Source of the DNA: an uncultured Flavobacteriia bacterium
Lineage (GTDB): Bacteria > Bacteroidota > Bacteroidia > Flavobacteriales > Flavobacteriaceae
Reading direction: 5' to 3'
Assembly: GCA_946482495.1 (NCBI GenBank)
Contig: CAMLRV010000029.1
Location: 1-15,200 of the forward strand
Length of the DNA stretch: 15,200 bases
Below, piece by piece: positions 1 to 6,379 of this stretch. Positions within the stretch are counted from its first letter, which is position 1; every line of letters begins with the position of its first letter. A program made the position numbers and the translations under genes. The notes under the pieces were generated by a model. It was not told the DNA's origin. It did no database searches and saw only the letters and a program-made list of their open reading frames with translations.

Positions 1-247
1 TGAAAAGAATTTCTTTTAAACGTGCATTTTCTCTAGCTAAATCTTCATTCTTTTGTCGTAAACCAAAATACTCTTTTACACTATTGATCTGGTTATATGT
101 ATAACCCGAAACAGCATTGGAAGAATTAATATACTGGCTTCTGTGGTAAGAATGTGATTTTACCGTAAGTGTTAATGAAACACCCAAAAGCAGCAAAAAC
201 AGCAATTTATAGCTGTTTTTTATAAGAAAATTTATAATTTGCTGCAT
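1..247 (-). CDS. mreC: Rod shape-determining protein MreC, N-terminal part (cut by window edge)
   Basis: Only the first 82 residues are visible; the frame is open to base 1. MreC is a bitopic inner-membrane protein whose periplasmic part links the MreB filament to the peptidoglycan-elongation enzymes. The visible part fits: a short cytoplasmic start (MQQIINFLIKNSYK), one hydrophobic segment at about residues 15-29 (LLFLLLLGVSLTLTV), a SHSYHRSQYINSSN stretch as I recall from flavobacterial MreC, then from about residue 55 the start of the coiled-coil helix (LRQKNEDLARENARLKEIL) that mediates dimerisation. The ATG lies 11 nt after the mreB stop, so the two are almost certainly co-transcribed. 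Start choice is firm: it is the first ATG after mreB and gives a normal MreC N-terminus. mreD, a PBP2 gene and rodA would be expected beyond the edge, but this is inference. Confidence 0.93.
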   Translation of the reverse strand, partial: MQQIINFLIKNSYKLLFLLLLGVSLTLTVKSHSYHRSQYINSSNAVSGYTYNQINSVKEYFGLRQKNEDLARENARLKEILF

Positions 248-258
248 GTATTACGTGC

Positions 259-1287
259 TTATTTAATTAAGATATTTTTATACTTAGGTAAGTTCTTAAG
301 TGCCATTCCAGTACCTCTAACAACTGCTCTCAAAGGATCTTCAGCAATGTAAACTGGTAAATCTGTTTTTAATGAAATACGTTTGTCTAATCCTCTTAAC
401 ATCGAACCACCACCTGCTAAATAAATACCTGTGTTGTAAATATCTGCAGCTAATTCTGGAGGAGTTTGAGAAAGTGTTTCCATAATCGCATCTTCAATTC
501 TTTGAATAGATTTGTCTAATGCTTTGGCAATTTCTCTATACGAAACATCAACTTGTTTTGGTTTACCTGTTAATAAGTCACGCCCTTGAACTGACATATC
601 TTCTGGAGCACTTTCTAAATCTTCCACAGCGGCACCAATTTGAATTTTTATTTTTTCAGCTGTAGTTTCTCCTACAAATAAATTGTGTTGTGTTCTCATG
701 TAATAAATGATGTCGTTTGTGAAAACGTCACCGGCAATTTTTACCGATTTGTCACAAACAATTCCAGCTAAAGCGATAACTGCAATTTCAGTTGTTCCAC
801 CACCTATATCTACAATCATGTTTCCTTTTGGTTGCATGATATCAATTCCGATACCAATTGCAGCAGCCATAGGTTCATGAATTAAGTAAACCTCTTTTCC
901 GTTTACACGTTCAGCAGATTCTTTTACTGCACGCATTTCCACTTCAGTAATTCCTGAAGGAATACAAATTACTAAACGTAAAGCTGGAGTGAATAATTTT
1001 TTCTTTAAAGCTGGAATACTTTTGATAAACATTTGAAGCATTTTTTCAGATGCGTCAAAATCGGCAATAACTCCATCTTTCAAAGGACGAATTGTCTTAA
1101 TGTTTTCGTGTGTTTTTCCTTGCATCATGTTGGCTTCTTTTCCAACAGCAATTATTTTTCCAGTTATTCGGTCCCTTGCTACAATAGAAGGGCTATCTAT
1201 TACAACTTTATCGTTGTGAATTATCAATGTATTAGCGGTACCAAGGTCAATTGCGATGTCCTCAGTCATGAAGTCAAAAAATCCCAT
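259..1287 (-). CDS. mreB: Cell shape-determining actin-like protein MreB
   Basis: MreB is the bacterial actin homologue that polymerises on the inner face of the membrane and positions lateral wall synthesis. The 342-residue length is normal. Visible actin-fold ATPase motifs: phosphate-1 loop DLGTANT at residues 14-20, phosphate-2 loop DIGGGTTE at 160-167, a HEPMAAAIG segment at 137-145, and the C-terminal adenosine motif LAGGGS near residue 290. The short amphipathic start (MGFFDFMTEDIAI) could contact the membrane. The ATG at 1287 is preferred over the internal Met7 because the MGFFDF start is the form I know from flavobacterial MreB. It heads the mreBC unit and lies downstream of purH on the same strand, but a hairpin terminator and a separate -7-like box between them suggest independent transcription. 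Confidence 0.98.
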   Translation of the reverse strand: MGFFDFMTEDIAIDLGTANTLIIHNDKVVIDSPSIVARDRITGKIIAVGKEANMMQGKTHENIKTIRPLKDGVIADFDASEKMLQMFIKSIPALKKKLFTPALRLVICIPSGITEVEMRAVKESAERVNGKEVYLIHEPMAAAIGIGIDIMQPKGNMIVDIGGGTTEIAVIALAGIVCDKSVKIAGDVFTNDIIYYMRTQHNLFVGETTAEKIKIQIGAAVEDLESAPEDMSVQGRDLLTGKPKQVDVSYREIAKALDKSIQRIEDAIMETLSQTPPELAADIYNTGIYLAGGGSMLRGLDKRISLKTDLPVYIAEDPLRAVVRGTGMALKNLPKYKNILIK

Positions 1288-1333
1288 ATTTATATCAAGG
1301 GTTTATTATTTTTGTATGTTTATATTCAACTTA

Positions 1334-1341
1334 CAAAAGTA
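1334..1341 (-). promoter_or_regulatory. Putative mreB -7 promoter box
   Basis: On the minus strand this reads TACTTTTG, a match to the Bacteroidota -7 consensus TAnnTTTG, 46 bases upstream of the mreB ATG and just downstream of the purH terminator. I see no TTG at the usual distance for the -33 element, so the call rests on the -7 box and its position. Confidence 0.5.
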
Positions 1342-1369
1342 TAAAATTTATTTGGAATTACTTAAAATA

Positions 1370-1404
1370 AAAACGCATTAAAAATTTATTTTTTAATGCG
1401 TTTT
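1370..1404 (-). terminator. Intrinsic terminator after purH
   Basis: Perfect 15-bp inverted repeat (arms 1370-1384 and 1390-1404) with a 5-nt loop. The GC core is only ACGCAT, flanked by A and T runs, which is typical of terminators in A+T-rich Bacteroidota. It starts 25 nt after the purH stop and precedes the mreB promoter box, so it probably insulates mreB from purH transcription. Confidence 0.85.
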
Positions 1405-1429
1405 AAAATATGGGTTTTGTAAGTTTTTT

Positions 1430-2956
1430 TTAGTGTTTGAAATGACGAACACCAGTGAAAACCATTGCTACATTATTGTCGTTACAATAGTTAATACTTA
1501 ATTCATCTTTTATAGAACCACCCGGTTGAATAACTGCTGTAATTCCAGCTTTGTTAGCAATTTCTACACAATCTGGGAAAGGGAAAAAGGCATCGCTCGC
1601 CATTACAGCTCCTGTTAAATCAAAATCAAATGATTTGGCTTTTTCAATTGCTTGTCTTAAGGCGTCAACTCTTGAAGTTTGCCCCGTTCCAGAAGCGCAT
1701 AATTGACGGTTTTTTGCAAAAACGATCGTATTTGATTTAGTGTGTTTGCAAATTTTAGAAGCGAATAATAAATCTTCAATTTCTTCTGTAGTTGGTGCAG
1801 TTAAAGTTGCTGTTTTTAATATTTCTTTTGAATCTGTAATATTGTCTTTGTCTTGAACTAAAATTCCGTTTAAACAAGTACGTACATTTTTAGTTGGCAA
1901 TTCCACATCGTTGATTACTAAAATGATTCGATTCTTTTTCTCTTCTAAAATGTCTATAGCTTCTTTGTCGAATGAAGGAGCGATTACTACTTCGCAAAAT
2001 AATTTATTAATTTCTTCAGCAGTAGCTACATCTATATTTCCATTCGCAATTAAAACACCACCAAAAGCAGAAGTTGGATCTCCTGCTAAAGCGTCTAAAT
2101 ACGCTTCTTTCATAGTTGGTCTTGAGGCTAAACCACAAGCGTTATTGTGTTTTAAAATAGCAAAAGTAGGTTCGTTATTTTTGAATTCATTAATTAAGTT
2201 TACAGCGGCATCAACGTCTAATAAATTGTTATAAGACAATTCTTTTCCGTGTAATTTAGTGAACATTTTATCGAAATCTCCAAAGAAAAATCCTTTTTGA
2301 TGTGGATTTTCTCCGTAACGTAAAACTTGACCTTTTTCTTCACTAATTTTTAAATAAGTGTCTTCTGTGTTGAAGTAATTAAAAATCGCAGTATCGTAAT
2401 TTGATGATGTATGAAAAGCTTTAGTTGCTAATAATTTTCTTTGTTCGATAGATGTTGAACCGTTGTTTTCGTTGTAAAAACCTAAGAAAGTAGCATATTC
2501 ATCAACTGAAGCTACAATTGTAGTGTCTTTGAAGTTTTTCGCAGCTGCTCGAATTAATGAAATTCCACCAATATCAATCTTTTCAATGATATCAGCTTCG
2601 CTAGCTCCTGAAGCAACTGTTTTTTCGAATGGATATAAATCAACAATTACCAAATCAATTTGTGGAATGTCAAATTCTGTCATTTGAGCCACATCGCTTT
2701 CATTATCTTGACGATTTAAAATTCCTCCAAAAATTTTAGGATGTAATGTTTTTACTCTTCCTCCAAGAATTTCTGGGAATGAAGTAATGTCTTCAACAGC
2801 TACAACAGGAACATTTAAATTTTTAATAAAATCTTGCGTTCCTCCAGTTGAATAAATAGTTACATTGTTTTGGTGAAGTGCTTTAATGATTGGTTCTAAA
2901 CCAGTTTTGTCAAATACAGAAATTAAGGCCGATTTGATTTGTTTTGAGTGATTCAT
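1430..2956 (-). CDS. purH: Bifunctional AICAR formyltransferase / IMP cyclohydrolase
   Basis: PurH catalyses the last two steps of de novo IMP synthesis: formylation of AICAR with 10-formyl-THF, then ring closure of FAICAR. The protein is 508 residues, the usual size. The N-terminal MGS-like cyclohydrolase domain shows KSALISVFDKTGL, YSTGGTQ, GGRVKTLHPKIFGGIL and DLYPFEKTV. The transformylase part shows LRYGENPHQKGFFFG, ELSYNNLLDVDAA, the catalytic Lys269-His270 in KHNNACG, and DPTSAFGG; it ends in the conserved FTGVRHFKH. The frame stays open another 118 codons upstream, but the ATG at 2956 (MNHSKQIKSALISV) is chosen because homology begins there, an upstream promoter fits it, and the extension would overlap the divergent permease gene. 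No other pur genes are adjacent. Confidence 0.98.
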   Translation of the reverse strand: MNHSKQIKSALISVFDKTGLEPIIKALHQNNVTIYSTGGTQDFIKNLNVPVVAVEDITSFPEILGGRVKTLHPKIFGGILNRQDNESDVAQMTEFDIPQIDLVIVDLYPFEKTVASGASEADIIEKIDIGGISLIRAAAKNFKDTTIVASVDEYATFLGFYNENNGSTSIEQRKLLATKAFHTSSNYDTAIFNYFNTEDTYLKISEEKGQVLRYGENPHQKGFFFGDFDKMFTKLHGKELSYNNLLDVDAAVNLINEFKNNEPTFAILKHNNACGLASRPTMKEAYLDALAGDPTSAFGGVLIANGNIDVATAEEINKLFCEVVIAPSFDKEAIDILEEKKNRIILVINDVELPTKNVRTCLNGILVQDKDNITDSKEILKTATLTAPTTEEIEDLLFASKICKHTKSNTIVFAKNRQLCASGTGQTSRVDALRQAIEKAKSFDFDLTGAVMASDAFFPFPDCVEIANKAGITAVIQPGGSIKDELSINYCNDNNVAMVFTGVRHFKH

Positions 2957-2980
2957 TGTAAAGTTGTTTGTTTTGAAGTG

Positions 2981-3011
2981 CAAAAGTAAGTATTTGGATA
3001 AGAAAAAGCAA
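2981..3011 (-). promoter_or_regulatory. Putative purH promoter (-33 TTG, -7 TAnnTTTG)
   Basis: On the minus strand a TTG (3009-3011) is followed after 20 nt by TACTTTTGC (box at 2981-2988), a good match to the flavobacterial arrangement TTG-N17-23-TAnnTTTG. The box is 24 bases from the purH ATG at 2956, which supports that start over the longer open frame. An imperfect palindrome, CAATTT/AAATTG around two bases (3019-3032), lies just upstream of the -33 element and could bind a regulator, but this is weak. Confidence 0.6.
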
Positions 3012-3113
3012 TTATTTTCAATTTCTAAATTGCAACTTTTAAAATCAAATTTCTCCTTCTGAAATTGTAACAAATTCTGCATTTCGACTACATATGTGGA
3101 GAATATTGATTTT

Positions 3114-4364
3114 ATGATACTATACATCCGTTTATTAAAAGAAAGTTTTGCTTTTGCGCTTAATGCTTTGAGGAATAATAAATTACGAACTTTTTTGTCT
3201 TTATTAGGCGTAACGGTTGGTATTTTTTCGATTATTGCTGTTTTGGCTGCAGTAGATTCTTTGAAAAAAAATATAGTGGATAGTTTAGATGGGATGGATA
3301 AAAACACCATTTATTTGTTTAAATATTCATTTGGTCCAACTGATGTAGAACAATGGAAAAGAGATCAATTCCCACAGGTGAAATATGATGAATTTCAATA
3401 TTTAAAGAAAAACATGGATGATATTGATAAAATTTCCTTCAATTTTTTTACAGGTGATCAAAGTATTAAATATGAAGAAAATACAGTAAATTCTATTCGT
3501 GTAAAACCATCAACAGAAGAATTTTTTGAAATTGAACCTTTTAAAGTTGAAAAGGGAAGGTTGTTTAATGAAGCCGAATCCAATTCTGGAACCTCAGTAA
3601 TTGTTATTGGAAGTGATGTAGCCGAAGGTTTGTTTAAAGCAAGTGAACCAATTGGGAAACAAATTCGTTTATATGGTCAACGTTTTACTGTAATTGGAGT
3701 GTTGAAGAAAATGGGTCAGAATACTTTTGGAGATTCTAACGATGTGGCGGTTTTTTTACCGGTAAATAATATTCGAAAATTGTATGGCGATAATAGCGAT
3801 ATTTTTACACCAGCCATTTTAGTAAAACCAAAAACGGGTGTAGATATTGAAGAGTTTAAAGCAGAATTAACTAGCAAAGTAAGAACAGTTAGAGGTTTAC
3901 GAGCTGGAGAAATTAATAATTTCTTCGTAAATATACTTTCAGGGTTTACAGATTTGGTAGATGATCTTATTGGACAAATGAATATTTTCGGTTGGTGTAT
4001 TAGTGGTTTTTCACTTTTAGTTGGTGGATTTGGAATAGCTAATATTATGTTTGTTTCTGTAAAAGAACGAACTAATTTAATTGGAATTCAGAAAGCATTG
4101 GGCGCTAAGAATAAATTCATTTTATTTCAGTTTTTATTTGAAGCGGTTATTTTGGCTATGTTCGGTGGTTTAGTTGGGCTATTATTAGTTTGGATTATTG
4201 CGATGGTTTTAACTAGTGTGCTCGATTTCCAATTTGTTTTAAGTACATTTAATATTATATTAGGTTCAAGTTTGTCAGTTGCTATTGGGTTAATTTCAGG
4301 AATTTTACCTGCCATATCAGCTTCCAAGCTAGATCCGGTTGAGGCAATTCGTACAGGTATGTAA
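3114..4364 (+). CDS. ABC transporter permease of the MacB/FtsX type
   Basis: A 416-residue inner-membrane protein with the MacB-PCD/FtsX layout: one N-terminal membrane segment (about residues 27-49, after a basic NALRNNKLRT stretch), a large periplasmic domain of about 240 residues, then three membrane segments near 292-317, 335-366 and 379-400. The last segment is followed by the typical PAISASKLDPVEAIRTG end. Family members are type VII ABC (mechanotransmission) permeases that use ATP hydrolysis in the cytoplasm to drive periplasmic events such as efflux or lipoprotein or toxin handling; the substrate cannot be told here. No ATPase domain is fused and no ATPase gene is adjacent, so the partner must be encoded elsewhere. 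The ATG at 3114 is preferred over an in-frame GTG at 3096, which adds only MENIDF. It is divergent from purH. Confidence 0.9.
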   Translation: MILYIRLLKESFAFALNALRNNKLRTFLSLLGVTVGIFSIIAVLAAVDSLKKNIVDSLDGMDKNTIYLFKYSFGPTDVEQWKRDQFPQVKYDEFQYLKKNMDDIDKISFNFFTGDQSIKYEENTVNSIRVKPSTEEFFEIEPFKVEKGRLFNEAESNSGTSVIVIGSDVAEGLFKASEPIGKQIRLYGQRFTVIGVLKKMGQNTFGDSNDVAVFLPVNNIRKLYGDNSDIFTPAILVKPKTGVDIEEFKAELTSKVRTVRGLRAGEINNFFVNILSGFTDLVDDLIGQMNIFGWCISGFSLLVGGFGIANIMFVSVKERTNLIGIQKALGAKNKFILFQFLFEAVILAMFGGLVGLLLVWIIAMVLTSVLDFQFVLSTFNIILGSSLSVAIGLISGILPAISASKLDPVEAIRTGM

Positions 4365-4379
4365 AAATTAAGTTTTAGC

Positions 4380-4409
4380 TTGCACAAAACCAATTTTATA
4401 CTATTTTTG
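4380..4409 (+). promoter_or_regulatory. Putative promoter of the asparagine synthase gene
   Basis: TTG at 4380-4382, 19 nt spacer, then TATTTTTG at 4402-4409: a full match to the Bacteroidota TTG-N19-TAnnTTTG pattern, 21 bases before the ATG at 4431. It lies in the 66-nt gap after the permease, where I see no terminator hairpin, so both read-through and independent transcription are possible. Confidence 0.65.
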
Positions 4410-4430
4410 TATTCCTAAACCCCTGATTAA

Positions 4431-6299
4431 ATGTGCGGAATCTCCGGTTTTATTAACAAAAATCTTTCGGATAATAGAAAACAAGCTTTAGTACAAGGCT
4501 TGAGTACACTTCAGGTGCATAGAGGTCCTGATTTTTCTGGCGACTGGAACAAAGATTCTAAAGTGCATTTTTTTCATCAAAGGTTATCTTTAATTGATGG
4601 TAATAGTCGTTCCAATCAGCCTTTTTTTAATGAAGATTATGTGTTATGTTTTAATGGGGAAATTTATAATTTCTTAGCTTTAAAACAACATTTACCATCC
4701 GTAAATTTTGTCACTACTTCAGATACGGAAGTACTTTTTCATTATTTAATACATCATGGAATTGAAAAAACATTAAGAGATATTCAAGGAATGTTTGCTT
4801 TTTCTTTTTACGATGTGAAGAAGAGAGAACTATTTTTAGTTAGAGATCGATTCGGAATTAAACCTTTATTTTATGTGAATAAACCTGAAGTTTTTGCTTT
4901 TGCATCAGAATCAAGAACTTTAGCTAAATCTTTACAATTAAAGCCAGATAGTTATAAAACTATTATGGCGTTAAATAGTACATTAGAAGGAAGTTCTTCA
5001 TATTCTTTGTTTAATGATGTTATAAAAGTTAAAGCGGGAACTGTAGTTAAAATTGCTGAAAATTTAGAAGTTTCCGAAAGCTATTATTATAAATTATCAG
5101 ACCAAGTTGATGCGAAATATCATCAAGAATTAGCTAAAACACCTAAATCGGAAATTGTAAAAGAATTTGATAGGTTGTTATCAAAATCCGTAGAGGAAAT
5201 GTTGGTTTCAGATTTTCCTATGGGTTCGTTTATAAGTGGTGGAATTGATTCTTCTCTTTTAACAGCAATTGCGAAAAAAACACAGCCTAATATTCAATTG
5301 TTTACGGCTGATATTGTTGGGAAACATTCTGAATATTCGGATTCATTAGATTTAGCGAATCATTTAGGATTAAGTTTAAAGAAAACCGAATTTCATCCAG
5401 AGGATTTCTTAAAATATTGGTTGAATGCTACAGATCATAATGCCGGACCAATAGTTTATTTTACTAATGGTGTACCTATTTCTAGAGTAGCACATTTGGC
5501 TCGAGAAAATGAGGTAAAAGCTGTAATTTGTGGGGAAGGTTCAGATGAATTGTTTTTAGGATATTCGAAATTAATGGCCGCGCGCTACAAGAGAGCTTTG
5601 TTGTTTCCACATGAAATTTTAAAGAAAATATACAAAATATATCCAGCATTACATAATTATCTATTCCCATCTTCAACTGGGAATTTAGATGCTTTTAATA
5701 TTAGGCTAGCTAATGCTTACAAAAGTGAAATGCTATATGAAAAAGGAGCTGAGTTGTTTTCATTTGTTTCTAAAAAAGAACAAAAATACTATTTGGATTC
5801 TTTTGAAATGATGCAAAAACACTTGCAAGCTTTATTGTATCGAAATGACAGAATGGGAATGATTTCGTCCATTGAAGTACGTTTTCCATTTTTACATGAA
5901 GATGTGGTAAAATTTGGTGTCAACTTACCCTTAGAATACAAAACACGTTGGACCACTCAATTACACAATAAGAAACATCCTTTTATAACTGATAAATGGA
6001 TTGTGAGAGAAGTGGCCAAGAAATATTTGCCACAAAATTTAGTAGTCAAAAAGAAAAACGGGTTGCCAATTGACGGTTTAAATGGCGTTCGTTTTACAAA
6101 AGAATTTTTCAAAAATGGATATATTGCCCATAATTTGCAATTAGATGATGCTACTTTGGATTATATGCTAAAAAATGAAAATCCATATTTTATAGGAAAA
6201 TTGGCTTCTGTGGAATTGTTTGGATTGTTGTATGACTTTAACGAATCACACCAAGATATTCAGCAAAAAATAGACAAGTTTGCTAAAATGAAAGTATAA
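4431..6299 (+). CDS. asnB: Glutamine-dependent asparagine synthase-like amidotransferase
   Basis: A class II glutamine amidotransferase fused to an ATP-pyrophosphatase synthetase domain. The start is fixed by MCGISGF: Cys2 becomes the N-terminal nucleophile after Met removal. The glutaminase half shows HRGPDFSG, FNGEIYN, SDTEVLF and RDRFGIKPLFY. The synthetase half has the PPi loop SGGIDS at residues 269-274, GEGSDELFLGY, and RNDRMGM...EVRFPFLHEDVV. AsnB makes asparagine from aspartate, glutamine and ATP. At 622 residues it is longer than E. coli AsnB (554) and closer to the Bacillus AsnB/AsnO size class; amidotransferases of surface-sugar pathways such as WbpS share this architecture, so the acceptor is not certain. 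No sugar-pathway genes are adjacent, which favours plain asparagine synthesis. It has its own promoter and terminator. Confidence 0.9.
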   Translation: MCGISGFINKNLSDNRKQALVQGLSTLQVHRGPDFSGDWNKDSKVHFFHQRLSLIDGNSRSNQPFFNEDYVLCFNGEIYNFLALKQHLPSVNFVTTSDTEVLFHYLIHHGIEKTLRDIQGMFAFSFYDVKKRELFLVRDRFGIKPLFYVNKPEVFAFASESRTLAKSLQLKPDSYKTIMALNSTLEGSSSYSLFNDVIKVKAGTVVKIAENLEVSESYYYKLSDQVDAKYHQELAKTPKSEIVKEFDRLLSKSVEEMLVSDFPMGSFISGGIDSSLLTAIAKKTQPNIQLFTADIVGKHSEYSDSLDLANHLGLSLKKTEFHPEDFLKYWLNATDHNAGPIVYFTNGVPISRVAHLARENEVKAVICGEGSDELFLGYSKLMAARYKRALLFPHEILKKIYKIYPALHNYLFPSSTGNLDAFNIRLANAYKSEMLYEKGAELFSFVSKKEQKYYLDSFEMMQKHLQALLYRNDRMGMISSIEVRFPFLHEDVVKFGVNLPLEYKTRWTTQLHNKKHPFITDKWIVREVAKKYLPQNLVVKKKNGLPIDGLNGVRFTKEFFKNGYIAHNLQLDDATLDYMLKNENPYFIGKLASVELFGLLYDFNESHQDIQQKIDKFAKMKV

Positions 6300-6309
6300 G
6301 TATTTTTTA

Positions 6310-6333
6310 AATCTGAGTTTAGTTCAGATTCTA
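6310..6333. repeat. Short palindromic element, copy 1
   Basis: A 24-base stretch with 7-bp inverted arms AATCTGA / TCAGATT around GTTTAGT, starting 11 nt after the asparagine synthase stop. It matches 22 of 24 bases of a second copy at 14068-14091, which also lies at a gene 3' end. It is probably a member of a dispersed intergenic repeat family; it lacks a following T-run and sits just before a proper terminator. Confidence 0.55.
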
Positions 6334-6334
6334 A

Positions 6335-6370
6335 ATAAAAAATCCCAGTTTATTAGCTGGGATTTTTTAT
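6335..6370. terminator. Bidirectional intrinsic terminator between convergent genes
   Basis: Perfect 14-bp inverted repeat (arms 6335-6348 and 6357-6370) with an 8-nt loop and core ATCCCAG/CTGGGAT flanked by A and T runs on both sides. It lies between the convergent ends of the asparagine synthase gene (stop 6299) and the 754-residue protein gene (stop 6380), so it can end transcription from both strands. Confidence 0.88.
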
Positions 6371-6379
6371 TTTAAAGAT

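Noticed and set aside
1033..1344. Plus-strand open frame of 103 codons opposite mreB
   Set aside because: It is antisense to conserved mreB codons and its product has no recognisable feature; similar antisense frames at 1911-2234, 4127-4393, 5482-5676, 8179-8391 and 10100-10339 are rejected for the same reason.
3096..3113. GTG start for the permease, adding MENIDF
   Set aside because: The ATG at 3114 gives a normal permease N-terminus (MILYIRLLKESFAFALNALR), and an ATG is preferred over a GTG adding six unconserved residues.
2957..3310. 118-codon in-frame upstream extension of purH
   Set aside because: The translated extension is low-complexity and unlike any PurH, it overlaps the divergent permease gene, and a good promoter lies inside it; PurH homology starts at the ATG at 2956.
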